A stretch of 64,000 nucleotides of DNA, from contig NZ_LT670849.1 of assembly GCF_900142985.1 (NCBI RefSeq), positions 6,464,501 to 6,528,500 of the forward strand. Reading direction: 5' to 3'. This stretch comes from Bradyrhizobium erythrophlei (GTDB taxonomy: Bacteria; Pseudomonadota; Alphaproteobacteria; Rhizobiales; Xanthobacteraceae). Positions within the stretch are counted from its first letter, which is position 1. Each line of letters opens with the position of its first letter. Positions 1-9,032 of this stretch are shown one piece after another. The translations under genes and the position numbers were made by a program. The notes beneath the pieces are model-generated. The model was not told where the DNA came from. It ran no database searches and was given only the letters and a program-made list of their open reading frames with translations.

Positions 1-670
1 TCGAGCCCTCGATCCAGTAGCCGAGGTAGACGTAAGGCAGCCCCTGCCGTCGCGCTCGATTGATGTGGTCGAGGATCATGAAGGTGCCGAGCGAACGGTT
101 TTCCTCGGAAGGCTCAAAGAATGAATAGACCATCGACAGCCCGTCGGAGAGCACGTCGGTCAGCGCCACGGCGACCAGGTCGTTGCCGCGGCCGGTGACG
201 GCGGTGTCGACGCTGCGGCGGCGGTATTCGATGATGCGGGTCTCGACGTGGCTGTCTTCCACCATCATGGCGTAATCCAGCACCGTCATGTCGGCCATGC
301 CGCCATGACGATGACGCTGGTCGAGATAGGCGCGGAAGATCGAATATTGCTCCGATGTCGGCACGGCGCTGCGCTGTTCGCCGACGATGTCGGCGTTGCG
401 GGCCAGGATCTTGCGGAAGTTGCGCGAGGGGCGGAATTCATTGGCGACCACGCGGACGGAAACGCAGGCGCGGCACTGGTCGCAGGCCGGCCGATAGGCG
501 ATCGACTGGCTGCGGCGGAAGCCGCCATGGGTCAAAAGGTCGTTGAGGTCGCCGGCCTTGTCGCCCACCAGGTGCGTGAAGACCTTCCGCTCGTGCCGTC
601 CCGGTAGATAAGGGCAGGGAGAGGGCGCGGTTAGATAGAATTGCGGGGTATCACGCGAATGCTGGGTCAC
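1..670 (-). CDS. bpt: Aspartate/glutamate leucyltransferase (Bpt/ATE family), 3' end missing
   Basis: Cytosolic N-end rule enzyme that transfers an amino acid from aminoacyl-tRNA (Leu in the bacterial Bpt group, Arg in ATE) to N-terminal acidic residues of proteins, marking them for ClpSAP degradation. Reading from a GTG at 668-670 the protein starts [19 protein letters not shown], followed by [16 protein letters not shown] and the cysteine motif CDQCRAC near residues 60-66, which is diagnostic for the family. The last codons in the window read [13 protein letters not shown], the conserved C-terminal motif, so only a short C-terminal tail is off the window edge. The start is chosen because family similarity begins there and no in-frame ATG is nearby. 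It lies downstream of the RDD gene on the same strand, 131 bp apart. Specificity (Leu versus Arg) is assigned by family only. Confidence 0.88.
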   Translation of the reverse strand, partial: MTQHSRDTPQFYLTAPSPCPYLPGRHERKVFTHLVGDKAGDLNDLLTHGGFRRSQSIAYRPACDQCRACVSVRVVANEFRPSRNFRKILARNADIVGEQRSAVPTSEQYSIFRAYLDQRHRHGGMADMTVLDYAMMVEDSHVETRIIEYRRRSVDTAVTGRGNDLVAVALTDVLSDGLSMVYSFFEPSEENRSLGTFMILDHINRARRQGLPYVYLGYWIEGS

Positions 671-801
671 GGGATGCTGTCGAACTCCGAAAGGCGAAGC
701 GTACGGACACTAGCGCAGCATCGCGCCACCGAGCCTAACGGTCAATTGGTTTGCAAACCGTTCTCCAGCCCGACCGTTACCCCAGATTTCCAGCCGGCGG
801 G

Positions 802-1395
802 TCAAAAAGTCCGGGCCGGCTGACCCACGGCGGCGCGCACCGACGTGTTGATGACCACAGTTCCCAGCACGAAATCGTGCAACAGCCGTTTCCGGCCGTT
901 GAAAAGCCCGACCAGGACGACCAGTGGCGACAGAAACGAGATGGAAACCCAGAACAGCACGGCGTGCATGGCACCCAGCACGAAATAGCCCGGTGCGCCG
1001 TACCAAGTCCGCAACTCCAGATCCATCACCCGCATGCCCAGCGTCGCCGAGTGCGGACCGCCGAGCGAGGCGCCGTAATAGACGATGGCCCACAGCACCG
1101 AGGCCGGCCATGCCAGCCAGAACAGCATCCAGCCGAGCCCGAGGGTCAACAGTCCGAAGACGGCGATAAAGACGTAGCCGAATACGACCGGCACCGAGAG
1201 CACGACGAGGTCGATCAGGAACGCGAACACCCGCCGCGTCAGCACGCCGCGAAACAGTTCCGGCTCGAATTCCGGGTCAAAGGCATGCTGCGGTACGCCG
1301 CCGTCGTTGCGCCAGGCGCCGCCACCACTTGATGCCCCGCCAGGACCATAGGCGCCGCCGGCATTACCGGTATTTCCAGAACCGCGATACGACAT
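802..1395 (-). CDS. RDD family membrane protein
   Basis: 197-residue inner-membrane protein. A Gly/Ser-rich cytoplasmic N-terminus (about residues 1-35) is followed by an RDD domain with hydrophobic segments around residues 55-80, 85-105 and 145-165. The motifs that place it in the family are TRRVFAFLIDLVVL at the first helix and the GMRVMDLE segment between helices, with a C-terminal KRLLHDFVLGTVVI stretch typical of RDD proteins. The function of the family is unclear; ion or osmotic transport has been proposed for some members. It is codirectional with bpt and may be cotranscribed. The ATG start has a purine-rich upstream stretch (GGGAGGGAT on the coding strand). Confidence 0.85.
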   Translation of the reverse strand: MSYRGSGNTGNAGGAYGPGGASSGGGAWRNDGGVPQHAFDPEFEPELFRGVLTRRVFAFLIDLVVLSVPVVFGYVFIAVFGLLTLGLGWMLFWLAWPASVLWAIVYYGASLGGPHSATLGMRVMDLELRTWYGAPGYFVLGAMHAVLFWVSISFLSPLVVLVGLFNGRKRLLHDFVLGTVVINTSVRAAVGQPARTF

Positions 1396-1413
1396 GATCC
1401 ATCCCTCCCTGGC

Positions 1414-1479
1414 GGTCCGATTCTAACATTTGCATCCCGATAGGGCAGGCACGTTTGCAAATGTTAGAATCGAAGGACC
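1414..1479. repeat. Palindromic repeat, first of a pair
   Basis: Perfect 16-bp inverted arms GATTCTAACATTTGCA (1419-1434) and TGCAAATGTTAGAATC (1456-1471) separated by 21 bp, with outer GGTCC/GGACC arms displaced by 3 bp. It resembles the palindrome at 36467-36542 (shared core TTC-N2-ACATT-N-G) and, like it, is followed at once by a second palindrome. Likely a dispersed intergenic element of the genus; its function is unknown. Confidence 0.65.
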
Positions 1480-1497
1480 TCCAGCAAATGTAAATCT

Positions 1498-1575
1498 CTG
1501 GTGGAGTTTAGGATTTGACATTCGCAACTGGAATCCGGGGTCAGCGATTGGCGGATGTCAAATCCACTCCACCAG
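1498..1575. repeat. Palindromic repeat, second of a pair
   Basis: Inverted arms CTGGTGGAGT (1498-1507) with GGATTTGACAT (1511-1521) against ATGTCAAATCC (1555-1565) with ACTCCACCAG (1566-1575). The left arm carries a 3-base insertion. The centre is about 33 bp. It corresponds in layout (CTGGT..., T-rich, TGAC.TTC) to the element at 36556-36632. Confidence 0.65.
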
Positions 1576-1722
1576 TGATGGTCAGGACATGGGATTGGGC
1601 AAGGCGGTTGCAAGGCCGGCGGCCCGCGGGCAAACGGAAATATTCCGCCATTTTCGGTGTCTAAATCCCTTGGCAAGGAGACTTCGTAATTCCACGCTGG
1701 TTGCAGGTGACAAGGGGAGCAG

Positions 1723-2352
1723 ATGGGCACACGGGCGGAATTTCGTTGCCGTTGTGGAGAAGTGCGCGGCTTCGTCGCGGATGCTTCGCCGCGGGCGGTC
1801 AATCGTGTCGGCTGCTATTGCGACGACTGTCAGGCTTTTGCGCATTGGCTCGGGCGCGCCGACCTGCTCGGCGCGCAAGGTCTGTCTGACATCGTCCAGG
1901 TCGCGCCGGCCTCATTCGCTTTCGAGCAGGGGCAGAACCGCATCAAGGGGGTGCGGCTGTCGCCCAAGGGCCTTTATCGTTGGTATGCGACCTGCTGCAA
2001 CACGCCCGTCGGCAACACGCTGACGCCGTCGGTTCCTTTCGTCGGCATGTTTGCAGCGGCATTCGATCAGGGCGGGCAGCGCGCAGATGCCGTGTTCGGC
2101 CCGCCGACCGGCGCCATCATGGGAAAATATGCGGTTGGCGAGGCGCCACCGGGCACGACGGGAGTGAGGCTACCTCTGTTACTACGCGTGATCAGCAGAG
2201 TGCTGGGCTGGCGTTTGCGCGGCAAGGTATGGCCGCATCCGTTCTTCACGCGCGGCAACGACGCGCCGGTTTACCCCGTCAACGTGCTGACGCGCGAGGA
2301 GCGCGATGCACTGCGGCCGTATTGCGGCCCGCATCCGGCCGCGTCGGCTTGA
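1723..2352 (+). CDS. DUF6151 family protein (GFA-like zinc fold)
   Basis: 209-residue cytosolic protein. The N-terminus carries the CxC...CxxC pattern of the glutathione-dependent formaldehyde-activating (GFA)-like zinc fold: RCRCGEVRG near residue 8-16 and CYCDDCQAF near residue 34-42, with a later TCCNTPVGN around residue 91-99. The length and C-terminal YPVNVLTREERDAL tail match DUF6151 proteins. The enzymatic role of this group is not established, and a GFA-type function should not be assumed. The ATG is preceded by AAGGGGAGCAG, a strong ribosome binding site. The gene is convergent with the oxidoreductase downstream (15 bp gap). Confidence 0.75.
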   Translation: MGTRAEFRCRCGEVRGFVADASPRAVNRVGCYCDDCQAFAHWLGRADLLGAQGLSDIVQVAPASFAFEQGQNRIKGVRLSPKGLYRWYATCCNTPVGNTLTPSVPFVGMFAAAFDQGGQRADAVFGPPTGAIMGKYAVGEAPPGTTGVRLPLLLRVISRVLGWRLRGKVWPHPFFTRGNDAPVYPVNVLTREERDALRPYCGPHPAASA

Positions 2353-2367
2353 CGCGCCCTGGAGCAG

Positions 2368-3372
2368 TCAGGCCATCGCCAGCACGACCTTGCCCTTGGC
2401 GTGGCCGGTCTCCAGATAGGCCATCGCCTCCCTGGCCTCGGCGAATGGAAAGACGCGGTCGATGACGATTTCGAGCTTTTTCGCCTCGATGAGCGAACCG
2501 AGATAAGCCAGCTCCGCGCCGCTCGGGTGCATGAACAGGTAGCGATAGCTGACGCCGTGGCGGGCCGCGCGCCAACGCGTGGTCAAACTGGCGGCCCAGA
2601 ACAGTGCGGCGAGGCCGCTGCCGGCTTCGAGATCCTTTCGCGCCGTCACGGGTTCCGGCATGCCTGCAATCGAGACGACGCGTCCACCCCGCTTGAGCAC
2701 TGGCCACAGCCGCGCCAGCGTGTCGCCGCCGATAAGATCGAAGGCGCAGTCATAGCCCGACAGCTTGTCTTCGAAACGCTCGCGCGTGTAGTCGATCGCC
2801 ACATCGGCGCCGAGCCGTTTGACGAGCGCCTCGCCGCGCGAGGATGCCGTGGTCGCAACATAGCCGCCGAGGTGCTTGGCAAGCTGGATCGCGAAGGTGC
2901 CGACGCCGCCGGCGCCGCCCGGTATGAAGATGCGATCGCCGGCGCTTAAGCGTAATTCGTCGCGCAGTGCCTGCAACGCCGTGAGCCCGGCGAGCGGCAC
3001 CGCTGCCGCCGAAGCGAAGTCCAAAGACGCCGGTATCGGTGCGGCAAGATCTTCCTGGACAACGGCGTAATCGGCGAAGGCGCCCATGGCCTTCTTGTCC
3101 ACGCGTGCGAACACCCGGTCGCCTTTGGCAAAGCGCGTGACGGCGTCGCCTGCGGCTTCGACGACCCCGGAGAGTTCATTGCCCATGACGATCGGCAGCG
3201 GATATCTGTGAATGATCTTCAGGTCGCCGGCGCGCGTCTTGTAATCGACCGGGTTGAGGCCGGCGGCGTGGACGCGGACCAGCAGCTCATTGGCCCGCGG
3301 CGTCGGCTGCGGCACCTCGGTCAAGCCTGCGCATTCAGGTCCGCCATAGCCTGAGAGGACAAATGCCCGCAT
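2368..3372 (-). CDS. NADP-dependent medium-chain oxidoreductase, quinone oxidoreductase type
   Basis: 334-residue MDR-superfamily enzyme. The GroES-like domain occupies about residues 1-130 (RVHAAGLNPVDYKTRAG, VMGNELSGVVEAAG) and the Rossmann domain follows, with the glycine-rich nucleotide loop IPGGAGGVGTFAIQLAK near residues 150-166 and a quinone-reductase-type GADVAIDY at about 190. No catalytic or structural zinc cysteine cluster is visible, which places it with zinc-free quinone/enone reductases (Qor-like). The physiological substrate is unknown. It lies 32 bp downstream of hemB on the same strand, so the two may be cotranscribed. Confidence 0.85.
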   Translation of the reverse strand: MRAFVLSGYGGPECAGLTEVPQPTPRANELLVRVHAAGLNPVDYKTRAGDLKIIHRYPLPIVMGNELSGVVEAAGDAVTRFAKGDRVFARVDKKAMGAFADYAVVQEDLAAPIPASLDFASAAAVPLAGLTALQALRDELRLSAGDRIFIPGGAGGVGTFAIQLAKHLGGYVATTASSRGEALVKRLGADVAIDYTRERFEDKLSGYDCAFDLIGGDTLARLWPVLKRGGRVVSIAGMPEPVTARKDLEAGSGLAALFWAASLTTRWRAARHGVSYRYLFMHPSGAELAYLGSLIEAKKLEIVIDRVFPFAEAREAMAYLETGHAKGKVVLAMA

Positions 3373-3404
3373 GCGGCGAGTTTAGACCCGCAGCCGTTGT
3401 ACTG

Positions 3405-4568
<1,164 letters not shown>

Positions 4569-4650
4569 TTACTATGCCAAGGGGCCATGACTGGCCCCGC
4601 AAAGCACCGATCCCGAATAGTCATTCCAGAACCGGCCGGTAACGCCATCG

Positions 4651-5112
4651 ATGTCAGACAGCTCAGCGCGCGATTCTTCCAGGGACCATGCGATATCGGT
4701 CGAGGCGATATCGTCGGAACGCATCGAAACCGGCGATAACGTCTGGACGCGTCGGCTGGTCATATTTCTGCGCATCATGGCCGTCGTCTCGGTCTTCAAG
4801 GGGCTTTATCACTGGGCGCAGGTTACGGGTTTCGTCGGCGGTGAGGAAGAAGCCTTCGAAAACCAGTCGCTCGCCTGGCAGGCCTCGACGATCTATTTCG
4901 CGGTCATCGAACTCGTCGCGGCCGTCGGCCTGTGGCTGGCGACGCCATGGGGCGCCGTTGTTTGGCTGATCACCGTCGTATCAATGACCGTGATCGAACT
5001 GATGTTTCCCGCGATCTATGGCGGCAGCCTTGCCGTCGTTGGCGCCGAAGCGCTGATGCTCACGGCCTATCTGGCACTGGCATGGATGGCGGCCCGTGAA
5101 CGGCCGCCATAA
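4651..5112 (+). CDS. DUF6163 family membrane protein
   Basis: 153-residue inner-membrane protein. A hydrophilic N-terminus of about 30 residues is followed by four predicted hydrophobic segments (about 35-55, 73-95, 98-120, 125-145). The core VFKGLYHWAQVTGF and the helix following LAWQASTIYFAVIELVAAVG match the alphaproteobacterial DUF6163 family. The function is unknown. The gene is divergent from hemB with 184 bp between, so a shared promoter region is possible. Confidence 0.75.
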   Translation: MSDSSARDSSRDHAISVEAISSERIETGDNVWTRRLVIFLRIMAVVSVFKGLYHWAQVTGFVGGEEEAFENQSLAWQASTIYFAVIELVAAVGLWLATPWGAVVWLITVVSMTVIELMFPAIYGGSLAVVGAEALMLTAYLALAWMAARERPP

Positions 5113-5447
5113 CCCATCATAATAAGTCGAAAAATCGCGGTAAGGATTTGGTCATCCTGAGGCGTTCGGCCATATCAGTTACGCAAGCGTTGCCGCTTTC
5201 ACTGGTCCTGTTTCCATATGTGACAGCGCCAAAGACGAAGCGTGAACACGGGGTGCGCAGCGTCAATGAAAGGTTGCGAAAAGCCCTTGTATTGCAGGCT
5301 TAATCCGCGATTCACTCTCTTAAATTCATGATCTCTTTATTGTCTTATTTAAGCTGATCTTCAAACGCTCCCCTTAAGTTGCACCTATCAGGCGGGACAA
5401 AAGTTTCGTCGAATAAGTCGATAAAAACGACAAACAGGGGAAGTGTC
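5113..5447 (+). promoter_or_regulatory. AT-rich upstream region of ldtR
   Basis: 335 bp without a convincing gene. The second half (5300-5400) is markedly AT-rich compared with its neighbours and holds the inverted repeat CTTAAAT (5319-5325) / ATTTAAG (5347-5353) plus a further CCTTAAG at about 5372. These are plausible promoter or MarR-operator elements for ldtR, possibly autoregulatory. That is inference: no -35/-10 pair is clear enough to call. The ribosome binding site is CAGGGGAAG at about 5434. Confidence 0.4.
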
Positions 5448-5966
5448 ATGATGAAAGCCGCAGCAACCGCGGTGGAAACCGTCGAGCGCGCGCCGGGGCA
5501 ACAGGCTCAGGTTCAGCCGCTCTATCTCGAAGCTTTGACTCTTGTTGAGCGGCTGCATCGCCGCCTGCTCGATGTCATCAAGGACGAATTTGATCGTCGT
5601 GGCCGCGCCGATATCAACTCGGTGCAGGCGCTCTTGCTCTATAACATCGGCGACAAGGAGCTGACCGCGGGCGAGTTGCGCACGCGCGGTTATTATCTCG
5701 GCTCCAACGTCTCCTACAATCTGAAGAAGCTGGTCGAACTCGGCTTCCTCGACCATCAGCGTTCGCGTGTCGATCGCCGTTCGGTTCGCATTCGCCTGAC
5801 CCCGCAGGGCCAGGAAATCCGCAAGATCGTCGACGCGCTGTATCAGAAGCACGTCAAGACGGTGGAGCAGGTTGGCGGCATCTCGAACGAAGAGTTTGCG
5901 ACGCTGAACAAGTCGCTGCATCGCCTCGAGCGCTTCTGGACCGACCAGATCCTCTATCGGCTCTGA
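5448..5966 (+). CDS. ldtR: MarR-family transcriptional regulator LdtR
   Basis: 172-residue winged-helix repressor/activator. Start at ATG 5448, placed 7 bp after a GGGGAAG ribosome binding site; a longer frame to 5379 is unlikely. The wHTH runs from about residue 40 to 130: helix with NSVQALLLYNIGDKELTAGEL, recognition helix YYLGSNVSYNLKKLVELG, wing QRSRVDRRSVRIRLT. The recognition-helix sequence is characteristic of LdtR, described in Candidatus Liberibacter asiaticus and Sinorhizobium meliloti as a regulator of the L,D-transpeptidase gene ldtP and of osmotic tolerance (established knowledge). An L,D-transpeptidase is encoded 1.7 kb downstream on the same strand, in keeping with that role. 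A strong terminator follows. Confidence 0.85.
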   Translation: MMKAAATAVETVERAPGQQAQVQPLYLEALTLVERLHRRLLDVIKDEFDRRGRADINSVQALLLYNIGDKELTAGELRTRGYYLGSNVSYNLKKLVELGFLDHQRSRVDRRSVRIRLTPQGQEIRKIVDALYQKHVKTVEQVGGISNEEFATLNKSLHRLERFWTDQILYRL

Positions 5967-6046
5967 TCGCAGCCTCAAGTTCTGCTGCGGCCAAGCCGGC
6001 GACTTAAAAGACCGGCGGCCGCAACGACCGTAATACTTCCCCCATT

Positions 6047-6084
6047 ACGCACCGGTTCGGATTTTTCCGAAGCCGGTGCGTTTT
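6047..6084 (+). terminator. Rho-independent terminator after ldtR
   Basis: Extended hairpin ACGCACCGG (6047-6055) / CCGGTGCGT (6073-6081), with an inner TTCGGA/TCCGAA stem around a TTTT loop and a single bulged G, followed by TTT. It isolates ldtR from the downstream small genes. Confidence 0.8.
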
Positions 6085-6215
6085 GTCGTTTACCGGTGCT
6101 GGACTACGGACTTGACGCGTTTTGTTCACGCGAGCTGGTAGCCACTTCACGAGAACGCGCCGGATTGGAACTTTTGCGCCCGACCGTGCTTAACGCTGCG
6201 GATCGGAGAACGCAG

Positions 6216-6440
6216 ATGCTTGTCGAGCGCGGCATACAGGTCATGAATGTGGGAGCGGTCAGCGACGCCTATGCGATCGCAGCCAACTACCTGTACCGCG
6301 CCGGCGCCGTTTCCGACAGTTTTGCAACCGACGAGCGGCTGCTGGCGATCATCATCAGGCTGTTCGAGCGCGGCGAATTCAACAAGATCAGGCTCGCCAA
6401 CAAGGCGATCGCTCAATACGAGGCGCTGGAAATCGCTTGA
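6216..6440 (+). CDS. Conserved small protein of unknown function
   Basis: 74-residue soluble protein, mostly helical in character (SDAYAIAANYLYRAGAVSD, then RLLAIIIRLFERGEFNKIRL). The start at ATG 6216 has GGAG 8 bp upstream (GATCGGAGAACGCAG); the frame is open further upstream to 6096 but that part overlaps the terminator tail region and has no ribosome binding site. No catalytic motif or membrane segment is visible. It is followed 41 bp later by a second small gene in the same orientation, so the two probably form a transcription unit between ldtR and the transpeptidase. I do not recognise a named family. Confidence 0.6.
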   Translation: MLVERGIQVMNVGAVSDAYAIAANYLYRAGAVSDSFATDERLLAIIIRLFERGEFNKIRLANKAIAQYEALEIA

Positions 6441-6481
6441 TCGACTAGTCCGAAAGAATTGGATCAAAACGCGAGGAAGTT

Positions 6482-6703
6482 ATGGAAGCCGCCATCGATC
6501 GTATCATGATGACCTATGATCTGTTGCTGAACCGTTCAGCCGCCGCGAGCGCCGAGGCCCGCGAGAAGGTGACCGAATACGTGACGACCCTGTTCGAGGC
6601 CGGCGAGAAAGATATGCATCGCCTGACGGTGTGCGGCCTCACATACTTGCGCGAACTCGACGGCACCAACGATCCCGTCAAGGCCGGCTATACCGGTCTG
6701 TAA
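6482..6703 (+). CDS. Conserved small protein of unknown function
   Basis: 73-residue acidic, helix-rich soluble protein (MEAAIDRIMMTYDLLL at the start, TLFEAGEKDMHRLTVCGL in the middle, KAGYTGL at the C-terminus). The ribosome binding site CGAGGAAG sits about 5 bp before the ATG. It follows the 74-residue gene by 41 bp. No known domain is recognised and no signal peptide is seen. Confidence 0.65.
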   Translation: MEAAIDRIMMTYDLLLNRSAAASAEAREKVTEYVTTLFEAGEKDMHRLTVCGLTYLRELDGTNDPVKAGYTGL

Positions 6704-6966
6704 GACCCAAGCTTCTGCTTTCCCGAAAGCTCTGGTAAACGCTCACCTGGACAAATATCCGGGCGAAACGTTTGATTGTGCCCTTAAATTTGCCCAATCC
6801 GGCACTATCGCGCTCCTGGCGTCGGCGATGCCGGCCTTAGGCCGTGCCATTTTGGGTACGTTGGCTGTGTAGTGAGGGCAGGGAGTTCCTGGGTGGATCA
6901 CGGGTTCAGGCATTTGATCGAGAGGGGCGGCCCCAGCCGGCTTGCGAACTGATGCCAACGCCTCGC

Positions 6967-7509
6967 ATGAATCGTCTGCGCTTGCTGGGGCTGTTGTCGC
7001 TGCTGGCTGCGACCGCCTGTACGCAGCAGCCGAGCTTCCTCTCTTCATTCGCCGAGCGAAACACGGCAGCCGCGCCCGTCGAGCGGTTGAATCCGGGAAC
7101 GGCGCCGCCGGACAAATGGAATCCGGCGCCCGATCCGCTGGAAGACGAAGATCTCCCGAACACCGAGCGCATCTCGAAAATGCCGCGCAAGGTCGGCGAG
7201 TGCTTCGAGACCACGATCACCTCCATTACCGATCGCTACGGCGAGGACATCGAGCCGAAGCCCAAGAAGGGCGCCGATCCCGGCACCATCGTGCGCTTCT
7301 CCAATTCCGGCGTTCAGGTCTCGCTGCGCCGGGAAAACTCCATCGTTCGCTCGCAGGTCTTCGACAAGGTCAATTTATGCCTGGTCGAGGTGCCCAAGGA
7401 GTGTCCCGGCGACCTTCGCGGCCGCGTCTACCGCACGACGAATCTGCGCACCAAGGAAAGCTGGAATCTCGCCAACGACATCAAGAATTGCGGCGGCCCG
7501 GCGGGCTAG
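6967..7509 (+). CDS. Putative lipoprotein of unknown function
   Basis: About 180 residues. From ATG 6967 the N-terminus is a lipoprotein-type signal (MNRLRLLGLLSLLAATAC) with the probable lipidated Cys at residue 18; an ATG 15 bp upstream (6952) is an equally possible start. The mature part starts with a low-complexity Pro/Ala linker, then a compact domain of about 110 residues containing two Cys pairs (ECFETTI, LCLVEVPKECPG, NCGG at the end) that could form disulfides in the periplasm. The segment ITSITDRYGEDIE...RFSNSGVQVSLRRE looks like a small beta domain. I recognise no named family. Hairpin GCCCGGC/GCCGGGC overlaps the stop codon (7496-7518) and may terminate transcription. It lies just before the L,D-transpeptidase gene. 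Confidence 0.7.
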   Translation: MNRLRLLGLLSLLAATACTQQPSFLSSFAERNTAAAPVERLNPGTAPPDKWNPAPDPLEDEDLPNTERISKMPRKVGECFETTITSITDRYGEDIEPKPKKGADPGTIVRFSNSGVQVSLRRENSIVRSQVFDKVNLCLVEVPKECPGDLRGRVYRTTNLRTKESWNLANDIKNCGGPAG

Positions 7510-7646
7510 CTGCCGGGCGTTTGGCGCACGCGCCGGAAACGTTCGGAAATTCGGCGAAGCGCCTTTCACGCATTTGCGATGGTTCTTCAGCCTTATCGCT
7601 CACGCCAGGGTTTGCTATCAAGGCGACATAAACCCGGCCGCCCATC

Positions 7647-8903
7647 ATGAGCGCGATCACCCGACGATCTTTCCTGACCACCGCCGCCAGCGGACTTGCG
7701 GCGGGCGCGCTTGCACGCGTGGCCTGCGCCGCCGAAGGGCAGACCTCCGATCAGATGCTCGACCAGCTGATGCGGGAAAATCAGGAGAACGGGCTCGGCA
7801 GCGGCTTCGACAACTCCTCGCGTAACGTCCGCCTGCCCAAGAAATCGCTGCCGACGCTGTCGCCATCGACGGCCGAAACCACGCAGACTTCGATCGCGCA
7901 ATACGAGGCCATCGTCGCCAAGGGCGGGTGGCCCAACGTGCCGGCTTCGGCCACCGGCTTGCGCGTCGGCGCCAGGGGCCCCGCGGTGCCGTCGTTACGC
8001 ACGCGGCTGTCGATCGCGGGCGACCTCGAGTTGAATTCCGGCGAGGCGCAGGTGTTCGATTCCTACGTCGATGCGGCCGTGAGGCGGTTTCAGGTGCGCC
8101 ACGGGCTGCATGCCGACGGTCTCGTGAACGAAGCCGCGCTGCACGCGCTCAACGTTCCGGCCGAGCAGCGGCTGGCGCAGCTTCGCACCAACGCAGGTAG
8201 GCTGAAGGCGCTGACCGGCAATCTCGGCAACCGCATCGTGGTTGCGAACATTCCGGCCGCGCAGATCGAGGCGATCGAGAACGGCGTCGCGGTGACGCGC
8301 CATATCGCGGTTGCCGGAAAACCCGACCGCCCGTCGCCGGATGTCCGCAGCAAGATCACCCAGATCAACTTCAATCCGTTCTGGACCGTGCCGGTGTCGA
8401 TCATCCGCAAGGACCTGATTCCGAAGATGCAGGCCGAGCCGGATTATCTCACCAAAAATCACATCCGCATCTACGATCCCAAGAACAACGAACTGCAGCC
8501 GTCGCAGATCGACTGGTATTCGACCGAAGCGGTGAACTACAAATTCAAGCAGGATGCCGGCGATTTCAATTCGCTCGGATCGATGAAGATCAATTTTCCC
8601 AGTCCCGACGGCGTCTACATGCACGACACGCCGTCGAAGAATCTGTTCGGCGAGGATTTCCGCTTCGCCTCCTCCGGCTGCATGCGCGTGCAGAATGTGC
8701 GCGAACTCGTCTACTGGATTCTGGCGGAAACGCCGGGCTGGTCGAAAGCCGAGATCGACGAGGTCATCAAGTCGGGCGAGCGCAAGGACGCCAAGGTCGC
8801 AAAGCCGCTGCCGCTCTATTGGGTCTATGTCACGGCCTGGGCGACGCCGGATGGTGTCGTGCAATTCCGCGACGACATCTATGGCCGCGACGGCGTCAGC
8901 TAA
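7647..8903 (+). CDS. Tat-exported L,D-transpeptidase with peptidoglycan-binding domain (LdtP-like)
   Basis: 418-residue periplasmic enzyme that forms 3-3 peptidoglycan crosslinks or attaches proteins to the wall. Domains: twin-arginine signal (TRRSFLTTAASGLAAGAL, residues 5-22), a linker, a PG_binding_1 domain at about 105-170 (LRVGARGPAVPSLRTRL; FQVRHGLHADGLVNEAAL), then the YkuD catalytic domain at about 210-390. The catalytic motif HDTPSKNLF (His about 326) plus SSGCMRV (Cys about 345) is intact. Tat rather than Sec export is suggested by the RR pair. With ldtR upstream on the same strand it is the natural candidate for the LdtR-controlled ldtP gene, although the four-gene spacing means it probably has its own promoter. 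Confidence 0.92.
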   Translation: MSAITRRSFLTTAASGLAAGALARVACAAEGQTSDQMLDQLMRENQENGLGSGFDNSSRNVRLPKKSLPTLSPSTAETTQTSIAQYEAIVAKGGWPNVPASATGLRVGARGPAVPSLRTRLSIAGDLELNSGEAQVFDSYVDAAVRRFQVRHGLHADGLVNEAALHALNVPAEQRLAQLRTNAGRLKALTGNLGNRIVVANIPAAQIEAIENGVAVTRHIAVAGKPDRPSPDVRSKITQINFNPFWTVPVSIIRKDLIPKMQAEPDYLTKNHIRIYDPKNNELQPSQIDWYSTEAVNYKFKQDAGDFNSLGSMKINFPSPDGVYMHDTPSKNLFGEDFRFASSGCMRVQNVRELVYWILAETPGWSKAEIDEVIKSGERKDAKVAKPLPLYWVYVTAWATPDGVVQFRDDIYGRDGVS

Positions 8904-9032
8904 TCGCCGATATTCCAGCGCCGCCACTCCAAAGACGCATTGCCGAAAGCAGCAGCAGCGGTTACGGATTCGAGGTCGTCCGGGCCAAGGCTCCCAAAGA
9001 GAGCCGTCCGGGGATCACGAGGGAGGGATTTC

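Larger units (their letters stand above)
1396..1722. other. Intergenic region with two adjacent inverted repeats
   Basis: Divergent intergenic region between the RDD gene and the DUF6151 gene. I see no coding potential; it contains two long palindromes annotated separately (1414-1479 and 1498-1575) and an AT-rich stretch before the downstream ribosome binding site (AAGGGGAG at about 1712). Confidence 0.6.
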
